Of a stretch of 5,950 bases of DNA, positions 1 through 5,862 are shown piece after piece. Origin of the DNA: Bdellovibrionota bacterium. GTDB taxonomy: Bacteria; Bdellovibrionota; Bacteriovoracia; Bacteriovoracales; Bacteriovoracaceae. Below the pieces are notes generated by a model. It worked only from the letters and a program-made list of their open reading frames with translations, ran no database searches and was not told where the DNA came from. The stretch spans positions 1-5,950 of the forward strand of contig JAURQB010000072.1 in the NCBI GenBank assembly GCA_030836365.1, read 5' to 3'. A program made the translations under genes and the position numbers. Numbering within the stretch: position 1 is the first letter of the stretch; each line of letters begins with the position of its first letter.

Positions 1-1691
1 AGTATTATTGAATATTTTTCAAATGTATCCAACTCTTTGTTAGGATTCGTAATATATTTCGGAGAGTTTGTGCATGCTGTATTTGAGTAACTAATTACTT
101 TAATCCCTAAAGGTCTTTCTGAAAGAGATTTTTCATCCTCGTCGAGGATTCCGATTTTCACCCCTTGTGATGCACGAGAAATAACAAATTCACCATTGCC
201 CCTTATAATTTGCTCACCTTCAGTCTCAAGATCAAGAAGTTCAATGGTAGGAATTCCTTTTTTCTGCACCTTGAGAGGGATAATCGAGCATTCTTCGCTT
301 TCCTCCACATCTGAAATAAACTTGGCCGAGTACGTGCAATATTTAGTAGCAGTACACGTGGTAGAAAAAGTGGCCAGTTGATTTTCACTAGAGAGTGCTT
401 CTGACGTCAGAGCTGAGCCAGAACAATCACCTGTGCCGTAAAATTTAACATCCCCCGACGGTCCTAAAGTATTTGTGCTGATCTCAAATGATGTTTGATT
501 AACGAGATATAAATTAGTGTTGTTGTTTGAGATAACGCCCTTGTCTGAAACAATTAATATTGGCACATCAGGCTTAGGTCTTTCATAGTGAGTAACGCCC
601 TCTGAGCATGGACCTCTATTGCCGGCGACATCCACAAATTGAGTGACAATAAGTAGGCCTTTGTTATTTCCATCTGTATTTGCGGAAATCATTTTATATA
701 TTTCTGTTCTGCTCAAGTTTTTATTAAATGAGATTAAAGGACTAAGTGAAATACTTTTAGAGTAATCAGCGTCAACAAGAGGTCTATCGCAGTTTGCTTC
801 ATTAATGTCGTCTGTTGTTAAATCATCTTTAAACAATAGAACTTTAGATACGCCACTTAACTCACCCGTAACTTCTATACTAAAAACCTCTTTGTCGTTA
901 ACGCTGTTTAAGATTTTAACAAAAGGTTTTCCCGGAGCGGTTGTATCCTTTGTCATATTATAATTAGGGCCAATAAATGAATAACATTTTGATTCGACTC
1001 CATTTCTTTCGTATTTTACAGTTGGAAAGAAACTCCCTTCATCAATACTCGAAGATTCACGATGAAAAGCGAGACTAACAGGTGAAGCACCAGGAATAAT
1101 TACGTCACTGTCACTAGTTGCGAGAGATGTGGAAATGTCGTCAGCTGTAACGGTGAAGCGATGTGCCTCATTCCAACTCTCTCTCGCAGGTGAGACTTGG
1201 CAGTCCCGGTCAGGAAAAACATTGATGATATCCCCTGCTATAAACTGGCCTTCAAAGTAAAAATTTAATTTTCCAAATGAATTTGGTGTTGTCACTTTCG
1301 CTCTTTGCTCTTCAGATTTAGCCAACTCCTCGCTCCAGCTACTTAATACTGCTTCCAAAGTATCCGTGTCTGATACGTCATACTGAAGCTCTCTTACGTC
1401 ATACTGAAGCTTTCTAACTGAATTACCAAATATATCATCAAGAGTTGGCGTCGCTTCGGTAATGACTTCTACATCCACGGCAGTAGAGGCTTCTTCTTGC
1501 TCTCGTTTTGCTTCTGCCTCGGCAGCTGCAGCAGCTTCCGCGGCTTCTTGGTCTGCTTGCTGCTTTTCTTTTAACCCACTTGAACCCATCTGCTGAACGT
1601 CTTTAGGTAAAAATTCATCCTTCGGTACACAACTAGTGAACAAGCTAATAAGAAGCGAATAGGTAAAATAAAATTGAATAACTTTAATCAT
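1..1691 (-). CDS. Partial large secreted lipoprotein with Ig-like beta-rich repeats (C-terminus beyond window)
   Basis: Translating the minus strand from the ATG at 1691 gives 563 uninterrupted codons to the window edge, so the gene is real but its C-terminus is missing. An AAGGA Shine-Dalgarno sits at 1696-1700, 4 nt before the start. Residues 1-21 form a lipoprotein signal (MIKV, then a hydrophobic stretch, then LFTSC) with Cys21 as the likely lipidation site, so the product should be membrane-anchored outside the cytoplasm. Residues 40-68 are Ala/Glu/Gln/Lys-rich and probably a helical or coiled-coil stalk. Residues ~92-105 contain two LQYDV heptads. From ~150 on the protein is beta-rich. 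TTAPGKP (250-256) and FVDVAGNRGPC (352-362) are typical of bacterial Ig-like domains. A strand followed by a cysteine recurs (VKFYGTGDC 415-423; VISYSNTAC 532-540). Non-signal cysteines are 164, 236, 301, 362, 423, 446, 452, 468 and 540, which could form disulfides. I do not recognise a specific family. Surface adhesion or a structural role is inference. Confidence 0.88.
   Translation of the reverse strand, partial: MIKVIQFYFTYSLLISLFTSCVPKDEFLPKDVQQMGSSGLKEKQQADQEAAEAAAAAEAEAKREQEEASTAVDVEVITEATPTLDDIFGNSVRKLQYDVRELQYDVSDTDTLEAVLSSWSEELAKSEEQRAKVTTPNSFGKLNFYFEGQFIAGDIINVFPDRDCQVSPARESWNEAHRFTVTADDISTSLATSDSDVIIPGASPVSLAFHRESSSIDEGSFFPTVKYERNGVESKCYSFIGPNYNMTKDTTAPGKPFVKILNSVNDKEVFSIEVTGELSGVSKVLLFKDDLTTDDINEANCDRPLVDADYSKSISLSPLISFNKNLSRTEIYKMISANTDGNNKGLLIVTQFVDVAGNRGPCSEGVTHYERPKPDVPILIVSDKGVISNNNTNLYLVNQTSFEISTNTLGPSGDVKFYGTGDCSGSALTSEALSSENQLATFSTTCTATKYCTYSAKFISDVEESEECSIIPLKVQKKGIPTIELLDLETEGEQIIRGNGEFVISRASQGVKIGILDEDEKSLSERPLGIKVISYSNTACTNSPKYITNPNKELDTFEKYSII
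1374..1411. repeat. Two-copy 21-bp-period tandem repeat inside the lipoprotein gene
   Basis: The 17-base string at 1374-1390 is repeated exactly at 1395-1411, giving a period of 21 bp. On the minus strand it encodes two consecutive heptads (RKLQYDV, RELQYDV), so the reading frame is kept. It lies just after the Ala/Glu-rich stalk, and the heptad spacing fits extension of a helical segment by in-frame duplication. Confidence 0.85.
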
Positions 1692-1843
1692 TTCATCCTT
1701 CTTATCGACTGAAACCCCTAGTACTTGACTATTTTAATTCTTGGGCCATTATAATTTTAGCACTTGAATTTACTGCTCCAGGGGCCAAACTCAATCTTGC
1801 TTATTTGGTGGCCAAAAAGCTCGTTATTTCATAGGTTTAATAA
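1692..1843. promoter_or_regulatory. Divergent intergenic promoter region
   Basis: This gap separates the minus-strand lipoprotein gene from the plus-strand methyltransferase gene and must hold both promoters. For the plus strand a perfect TATAAT lies at 1750-1755 with TTGACT at 1725-1730. The spacer is 19 bp, longer than the ideal 17. The octamer ATTATAAT at 1748-1755 also gives a perfect TATAAT on the minus strand (1753-1748), about 57 nt before the lipoprotein start, but I see no good -35 for it. No repressor site is evident. Confidence 0.5.
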
Positions 1844-2596
1844 ATGAAGACAAATCATTTTTTTTCTTTAGATTGTGAAACCCCGCCAAATCATCAAAAA
1901 ACGCCAACTGACGATGGCAGCTTTACTCTGGAGAGTGAGTTATTCGCTGAGAATTGCCACAGCACGGCCGGCGCCTATGAAGAAACACTATTTAATTATA
2001 TAGAAGGCACGGAAATCAAAAATAAACTCTCCAATGAAAAAATCAATATTTTTGAGGTTGGATTTGGTGTCGGCATTGGAGCTTTGGCCACTTTTTCCGA
2101 GCTTAAGCACTACTCAGGAAAACTCAACTTTTACAGTACCGAACTCGATGAAAACTTAGTCCATTGGTTTAAAAAATCTCTTTCAGCTGAAGCCCAAGAA
2201 ATTTTTCCTTTTCATCAGCTGCGTGAGTATGTTTATCCCTCAGGACTCAAAAGCTTTGTCGCAGAGGCAGGTAACCGCAAATTAGAGATTTTTATTGGTG
2301 ACCTAAGTAAAACGCACCCACAAATTCAAGAAATGATGAATGATATTCATGCCATCTACCAAGACCCATTCAGTCCGAAAAAAAACCCTGATTTATGGAC
2401 AGAGAAATGGTTTAGGTTTTTAAAAACGATCTCTCACCCAGAAGTCATTCTCTCCACCTATAGCGCTAGTCATTCCATTCAAAAAAATTTGATCTCATCT
2501 GGCTGGCAAGTCATCAGTGCCCCCGGTTTTGCCCACAAACGATCTTCAACGAGAGCAACTCTGATGGACAACATCTACCTCGGTCCTCGAAAGTAA
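1844..2596 (+). CDS. mnmD: MnmD-type tRNA (5-methylaminomethyl-2-thiouridine)-methyltransferase, stand-alone
   Basis: The 250-aa product matches the methyltransferase half of MnmC (DUF752/Methyltransf_30 family), which uses S-adenosylmethionine for the last methylation of wobble-uridine 34 in certain tRNAs in the cytoplasm. Visible family marks are the N-terminal ENCHSTAGAYEETLFNYIEG segment (36-55), the SAM-binding motif I EVGFGVGIGAL (71-81), the acidic residue after strand 2 (YSTELDE, 97-103), QDPFSPKKNPDLW (173-185) with Asp174 at the position of the conserved active-site Asp, and the C-terminal GFAHKRSSTRATL (228-240). No FAD-dependent oxidoreductase domain follows and the ORF ends with a normal stop, so this is the stand-alone form seen in many bacteria rather than a truncated MnmC. 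The start has only a weak purine stretch (AGG at 1833-1835). It is transcribed divergently from the lipoprotein. The extreme C-terminus is duplicated in the DNA (see the repeat at 2576-2625). The general family is secure; the exact tRNA substrate is inferred from family. Confidence 0.85.
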   Translation: MKTNHFFSLDCETPPNHQKTPTDDGSFTLESELFAENCHSTAGAYEETLFNYIEGTEIKNKLSNEKINIFEVGFGVGIGALATFSELKHYSGKLNFYSTELDENLVHWFKKSLSAEAQEIFPFHQLREYVYPSGLKSFVAEAGNRKLEIFIGDLSKTHPQIQEMMNDIHAIYQDPFSPKKNPDLWTEKWFRFLKTISHPEVILSTYSASHSIQKNLISSGWQVISAPGFAHKRSSTRATLMDNIYLGPRK

Positions 2597-2625
2597 TTCG
2601 TACCTCGGTCCTCGAAAGTAATTCG
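2576..2625. repeat. Perfect 25-bp tandem duplication across the mnmD stop codon
   Basis: Positions 2576-2600 and 2601-2625 are identical and directly adjacent. A seven-base partial match (2626-2632, AACCTCG) follows. Each unit contains the last codons, the TAA stop and four bases after it. The first copy terminates the gene, so the second copy is non-coding and the protein is unaffected. Perfect identity suggests a recent slippage or duplication event. Confidence 0.95.
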
Positions 2626-2708
2626 AACCTCGCCGCCCGACAAAATATCTGGCCACCGATAGAACAATCGATTAGTTAGTACGCGATCGCCAAGGCTTGG
2701 GTACGGAA

Positions 2709-2725
2709 ACAAATTAAGAATTTGT
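2709..2725. promoter_or_regulatory. 17-bp perfect inverted repeat, possible operator
   Basis: Seven-base arms ACAAATT (2709-2715) and AATTTGT (2719-2725) flank a 3-base centre. The AT-rich arms and lack of a following T-run argue against a terminator. A protein-binding operator is possible, but chance is also plausible in AT-rich intergenic DNA. Confidence 0.25.
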
Positions 2726-2878
2726 CTATTTAAAATCGGTTAGTTACACCTACGATTGTTTGAGTCACTTAACCCCGAGAAATCTCATAACCTATTGATA
2801 AATAAGGATTAGACACACTTATTTTCACTGGATTTTAAGTAAATCTTGGGGCAAAAAAGATATTGAGGTAGAACATTT

Positions 2879-2885
2879 AAAGGAG
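2879..2885 (+). promoter_or_regulatory. Strong Shine-Dalgarno that fixes a GTG start
   Basis: AAAGGAG lies 7 nt before the GTG at 2893. Its position selects GTG rather than a downstream ATG and preserves the whole Tat signal peptide. Confidence 0.85.
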
Positions 2886-2892
2886 TTTTCAC

Positions 2893-3336
2893 GTGAAAAA
2901 TATCTTAAACAGAAGAAATTTATTCAAACTAGGCGCGGCAGCAATTGTCTCCATCCCTGTGCTCAAAATAGGCAATGTATTTGCCGAAGCGGCAGCGACT
3001 GCGACAGAAGAATTGGCTTGGGATGCATGCCCGATTGTCGTACCAGAAAAGATCGTTAAAAAACTCGCCAAAGATAAAGCAAAAACGAGGCTTGCTTTTG
3101 TGGCGAACGCCACGACGAGCACGCATAAGAAATATAAAGATGGAGCGGCTTGTGGAAACTGCAAATTCTACAAGTCAAAAGTTGAGGACGGAAAAATCAC
3201 GCGCGAAGTAGGCGGATATGCCAAATGTACAATGCTCGCCAACAAATACGTCAATCGTTGCGGCTGGTGTAAGTCCTACAAGAAAGCGGACGACAAATAC
3301 GCCATTTATAAGTATCTCAAAAAGGAAGAAGCCTAG
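2893..3336 (+). CDS. Tat-exported high-potential iron-sulfur protein (HiPIP)
   Basis: The 147-aa product starts with a twin-arginine signal (NRRNLFKLG at 6-14, hydrophobic core to ~28, likely cleavage after VFA, residue 31). It would therefore be folded with its cofactor in the cytoplasm and exported to the periplasm. The C-terminal half has the HiPIP signature for a [4Fe-4S] cluster: Cys87-x2-Cys90, Cys112, and GWCKSY with Cys126. The 13 residues between the third and fourth ligands equal the spacing in Chromatium HiPIP, and VN before GWC also fits. HiPIPs are small soluble electron carriers, for example between a bc1-type complex and a terminal oxidase or reaction centre. Two cysteines are extra: Cys46 in the linker, and Cys123 three residues before ligand Cys126. 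The Lys-rich mature protein suggests a basic, docking-prone surface. No redox partner gene is adjacent. It starts at GTG with an excellent ribosome site and is followed by a hairpin, consistent with a single-gene transcript. Confidence 0.88.
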   Translation: MKNILNRRNLFKLGAAAIVSIPVLKIGNVFAEAAATATEELAWDACPIVVPEKIVKKLAKDKAKTRLAFVANATTSTHKKYKDGAACGNCKFYKSKVEDGKITREVGGYAKCTMLANKYVNRCGWCKSYKKADDKYAIYKYLKKEEA

Positions 3337-3371
3337 GTTTCTTCCCTCCGGGGGGTTTCAGTACTTCATTT

Positions 3372-3412
3372 CCTTTTAGGCACTTAGGTGCTTAAAAGGG
3401 GCCCCCTTTTTT
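3372..3412 (+). terminator. Hairpin terminator after the HiPIP gene
   Basis: CCTTTTAGGCAC (3372-3383) pairs with GTGCTTAAAAGG (3388-3399) in a 12-bp stem with one G-U and a TTAG loop. A run of six T (3407-3412) comes 7 nt after the stem. The intervening bases allow an alternative, competing stem: AAAAGG (3394-3399) with CCTTTT (3405-3410). Either form sits directly before the U-run, so termination is likely, though the 7-nt gap makes the first stem less classical. Confidence 0.7.
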
Positions 3413-3426
3413 AAAATCAATATCTA

Positions 3427-3454
3427 TTGACAATTTTCACTTTGACACCACAAT
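3427..3454 (+). promoter_or_regulatory. Probable htpX promoter
   Basis: A perfect TTGACA (3427-3432) is followed after 16 bp by CACAAT (3449-3454), which matches four of six -10 bases. The predicted start of transcription is about 30 nt before the htpX ATG. A second perfect TTGACA at 3442-3447 lacks a good -10. I see no clear heat-shock sigma-32 pattern. Confidence 0.5.
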
Positions 3455-3492
3455 AAACTTAATAACAAACTCTCTCAATTAGGGGTAAATAT

Positions 3493-4389
3493 ATGTTCAA
3501 ACGGTTTGCTTTATTTTTCATGGTCAGCTTACTGATTTCAGTTTCTGTATCAATTATTGCTAGCTTTATTTTTCGTTTTCTAGGAATTAATCCAGGAGGA
3601 ATGCAAGGTCTTTTTATTATGTGCCTTCTTTTTGGGATGATTGGTTCTTTTATTTCTCTGAGAATTTCAAAGTGGACGGCCAAAAAGTTTATGGGTGTTC
3701 AACTTGTTGAGCAAAACCCCAATTATCAGTCTCTTGTCCAAAAAGTTCACCAAATGGCCAAGCAAGCGGGAATTGAAAAAATGCCCGAGGTTGGTGTTTA
3801 TGACTCTCCAGAACTCAATGCATTTGCCACAGGGCCAAGTAAAAATAACTCACTCGTGGCCGTATCGACGGGTCTTCTTCAGCGAATGAATGACGATGAG
3901 CTCACTGGTGTTTTAGGCCATGAAGTTGCTCACATCGCAAATGGTGACATGGTCACCATGACGCTCGTTCAAGGTGTCGTTAACGCTTTTGTGATGTTCT
4001 TTTCTAGTATCATTACCAACATTATTTCAAACGCGCCTCGAAGAGATGATGATGACGGAGAAGGCTTCGGTGGCTTTTTCTTAAGACAATTTATTTACTC
4101 GATCGTTTCATCACTAATTGGCTTTTTGGCCATGCCAATAGTGTTCTGGTTTTCTCGCTTTAGAGAATATCGTGCGGATCATGGCGGTGCTGTTTTGGCC
4201 GGCCGTGAAAAAATGATTGCTGCTCTTGAAGCCCTCAAAAGAAATTACGGGATCCAAGAAGAAGTCGGCAATCAACACGCAAGTGTGCAAACGATGCAAA
4301 TTAGCTCAAAGCGATCCATGATGGAGCTTTGGTCCTCTCACCCAGCTTTAGATAAACGAATATCAGCACTGCAAAACAGACAAAGCTAA
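3493..4389 (+). CDS. htpX: HtpX-family membrane zinc metalloprotease (M48B)
   Basis: This 298-aa protein has the normal HtpX length and layout. HtpX degrades damaged or misassembled inner-membrane proteins with its catalytic face in the cytoplasm, overlapping in role with FtsH. The sequence shows two N-terminal membrane helices (~5-28 and ~38-56), the zinc-binding HEVAH (His143, Glu144, His147) inside GVLGHEVAHIANGD, two further hydrophobic segments (~155-178 and ~200-222), the third zinc ligand Glu225 in FREYRAD, and the C-terminal SSHPALDKRI (281-290) typical of M48 peptidases. The NAFATGP motif (109-115) is also family-typical. A loop with four aspartates (RRDDDDGEG, 183-191) separates helices 3 and 4. 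The ATG is preceded by AGGGG (3481-3485) at 7-nt spacing. The gene has its own promoter and a strong terminator, so it is probably monocistronic. All catalytic residues are intact. Confidence 0.95.
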   Translation: MFKRFALFFMVSLLISVSVSIIASFIFRFLGINPGGMQGLFIMCLLFGMIGSFISLRISKWTAKKFMGVQLVEQNPNYQSLVQKVHQMAKQAGIEKMPEVGVYDSPELNAFATGPSKNNSLVAVSTGLLQRMNDDELTGVLGHEVAHIANGDMVTMTLVQGVVNAFVMFFSSIITNIISNAPRRDDDDGEGFGGFFLRQFIYSIVSSLIGFLAMPIVFWFSRFREYRADHGGAVLAGREKMIAALEALKRNYGIQEEVGNQHASVQTMQISSKRSMMELWSSHPALDKRISALQNRQS

Positions 4390-4415
4390 AAGATTTTTTA
4401 CATTTCAATTTTTTT

Positions 4416-4445
4416 AAAGCCTATCACTATTGATAGGCTTTTTTA
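4416..4445 (+). terminator. Rho-independent terminator of htpX
   Basis: AAAGCCTATCA (4416-4426) and TGATAGGCTTT (4431-4441) form a perfect 11-bp stem with a CTAT loop, running directly into six T (4439-4444). It starts 27 nt after the htpX stop. This is a textbook intrinsic terminator. Confidence 0.93.
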
Positions 4446-4482
4446 TTAAAGCTGTAGGCAATATTTTCCGACCTTTATATAG

Positions 4483-5808
4483 ATGACGGTTAAGTATGCA
4501 CATTCAAAAAAACAACAGTTATTTATCAATACCTTGGTATTCTTAGGTGTATTAAATGCATTTGAAGCGCCTTTTGCGTCGATGTTTGGGATGGAAGCGA
4601 ACTGGTACTCCGTTATTATTGACTGCGTGATCGCGACCATGTTTCTAATTGACGGTATTTCCCTCTACAAGAGAGAACTTCCTCACGGAAAAGAAACGGC
4701 CAAGCGCTACCTGTCATTATCCATTATTTCATCGATCCCCGTCGAACTATTTTTATTTATGGGGCTTCCTGTGATGCCTTTGCGCTTTATTAGGCTCATT
4801 CGCGCTTACCGGTTTATTCCAGAAATGAAAAGAGAAGGCCTATTAAATGAGTTGGCCGTCATTCCATTTAAGTTAAAAATTACGATTGCCGCAACGAGTG
4901 CCTTCTTTGCCATGCATTTTATCAGTTGCCTTTGGCCAATGATTGAACCAAAAGCAGTTTCAGCGAGCGTCGCTGATCAATATTTAAATGCCATGTATTG
5001 GTCAATTACAACACTAACAACTGTTGGTTATGGCGACGTCACACCAAGTACGAATCTAGCGAAAGTGTTTACCATGTTTGTGATGGTTTTAGGCGTTGGC
5101 ATGTACGGTTTTGTAATTGGTAATATTTCTCAACTTCTCAATGACCGAAATCGCTATCGAGAAAAAGCACGAGAGAAAATTGCTGATCTTCAAACATTTA
5201 TGAAGCACTACAAAGTCCCCAGAAAAGTTCAGGTCGATACCCTAGATTATGTGAATATTCTTTTAGGAAAAAGACTCAGCGACAATGATAGTCAGATTAT
5301 TGCCGATCTTCCCAACGCGCTTCAAGAAGAGTTAACCATGTACATGAACATCAAGCTCATCAGCAGCTTAACCATCTTTGATGGAATAGGCGCGCTTTGT
5401 CTCAAGCAGGTTGCGAAGAAATTGCAAAAGAAATCTTTTTCACCCGGCCAAAACATCATCACCAAAGGGGATAAAGGCAAAGAGATGTATATTATCAATC
5501 ACGGTAAAGTCGATGTGAGAGATGGTGAAAACTCTTTAGTAATTTTAGATGATGGGATGTTTTTTGGCGAACAAGCGCTTATCAAGCACACCACAAGAAA
5601 TGCAGATGTCATCAGTATGTCTTATTGTGATCTATATATTTTAGAAAAAGATGACTTCATGAACCTAATTGAGCTATTTCCTGAGCTGATCAAAAATATG
5701 GATACAACTCTTCATGAAATAAAAACGCATCAAGAAGAACTCAAAGCGAAACAAAACGCAGAAGCGAACGGTAACGCCAAGGGACAAAACCTTAAATTGG
5801 CCAGTTAG
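4483..5808 (+). CDS. Six-helix potassium channel with C-linker and cyclic-nucleotide-binding domain
   Basis: The 441-aa product is a tetrameric-type inner-membrane K+ channel subunit. In order: S1 (~12-35), S2 (~42-63), S3 (~76-95), an S4-like segment with Arg101, 104, 107 and 110 every third residue, S5 (~128-155), a pore helix and selectivity filter TTVGYGD (179-185), and S6 (~193-219). A long helical C-linker (~220-292) has HCN/EAG-like spacing (FMKHYKVPRKV, then DYVN, then DLPNALQEEL). A CNBD follows (~296-400) with FGEQAL (361-366) and Arg372 in the phosphate-binding cassette, so cAMP or cGMP binding looks possible. The tail (~405-441) is helical then Asn/Lys-rich. TAG lies immediately in frame before the ATG, so 4483 is the most upstream start and keeps S1 whole. 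No Shine-Dalgarno is visible, so the promoter and translation signal are unclear. It resembles bacterial CNBD channels such as SthK. Gating by voltage or ligand is inferred. Confidence 0.92.
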   Translation: MTVKYAHSKKQQLFINTLVFLGVLNAFEAPFASMFGMEANWYSVIIDCVIATMFLIDGISLYKRELPHGKETAKRYLSLSIISSIPVELFLFMGLPVMPLRFIRLIRAYRFIPEMKREGLLNELAVIPFKLKITIAATSAFFAMHFISCLWPMIEPKAVSASVADQYLNAMYWSITTLTTVGYGDVTPSTNLAKVFTMFVMVLGVGMYGFVIGNISQLLNDRNRYREKAREKIADLQTFMKHYKVPRKVQVDTLDYVNILLGKRLSDNDSQIIADLPNALQEELTMYMNIKLISSLTIFDGIGALCLKQVAKKLQKKSFSPGQNIITKGDKGKEMYIINHGKVDVRDGENSLVILDDGMFFGEQALIKHTTRNADVISMSYCDLYILEKDDFMNLIELFPELIKNMDTTLHEIKTHQEELKAKQNAEANGNAKGQNLKLAS

Positions 5809-5810
5809 AT

Positions 5811-5839
5811 TTTCCAAATAAAAATTTCCTAGGCATAAT
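5811..5839 (+). promoter_or_regulatory. Candidate promoter for the TldD-like gene
   Basis: TTTCCA (5811-5816, four of six bases) and CATAAT (5834-5839, five of six) are spaced by the ideal 17 bp. They lie just after the channel stop and would start transcription about 17 nt before the next ATG. No terminator is seen after the channel gene, so readthrough from it is also possible. Confidence 0.45.
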
Positions 5840-5862
5840 GTCCCTATTCCAAGGAGAACTTT

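Larger units (their letters stand above)
2626..2892. other. Gene-free leader region upstream of the HiPIP gene
   Basis: I find no convincing ORF on either strand here (only frames under about 15 codons), and no tRNA or known RNA. It holds several small symmetric elements: a perfect inverted repeat ACAAATT-AAG-AATTTGT (2709-2725); AACAATCG (2663-2670) with its exact reverse complement at 2753-2760; and a 12-base near-repeat ATCGATTAGTTA (2667-2678) / ATCGGTTAGTTA (2735-2746), 11 of 12 identical. TTGATA at 2795-2800 could be a -35, but the -10 at the right distance is poor, so the promoter for the HiPIP gene is unresolved. No clear terminator for mnmD is present; the 2709-2725 hairpin lacks a T-run. 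Confidence 0.5.

Noticed and set aside
196..388. Short open frames (about 61 codons) on both strands at the left side
   Set aside because: They lie within the continuous minus-strand lipoprotein frame, in other frames, with no ribosome site or recognisable features.
1844..2596. Possibility that mnmD is a truncated bifunctional mnmC
   Set aside because: The stop follows the complete methyltransferase domain, and downstream DNA shows no remnant of an FAD-binding oxidoreductase domain.
2683..2690. GCGATCGC octamer, identical to the HIP1 palindrome of cyanobacteria
   Set aside because: It occurs once only in the parts I examined; HIP1 is meaningful only when highly repeated, and nothing else suggests a cyanobacterium.
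2691..2701. CCAAG-G-CTTGG small palindrome
   Set aside because: Five-base arms with a one-base centre are too short to support an operator or RNA hairpin claim.
2597..2892. Possible tRNA or riboswitch in the gene-free stretch
   Set aside because: I found no cloverleaf, T-loop consensus or known riboswitch core; only short repeats are visible.
2889..3164. Antisense and alternate-frame open frames overlapping the HiPIP gene
   Set aside because: They lack ribosome sites and recognisable protein features, and overlap a gene with a Tat signal and intact cluster ligands.
3459..3683. 74-codon minus-strand frame over the htpX start
   Set aside because: It is antisense to the first helices of HtpX and its promoter region, with no ribosome site; the htpX reading is secure.
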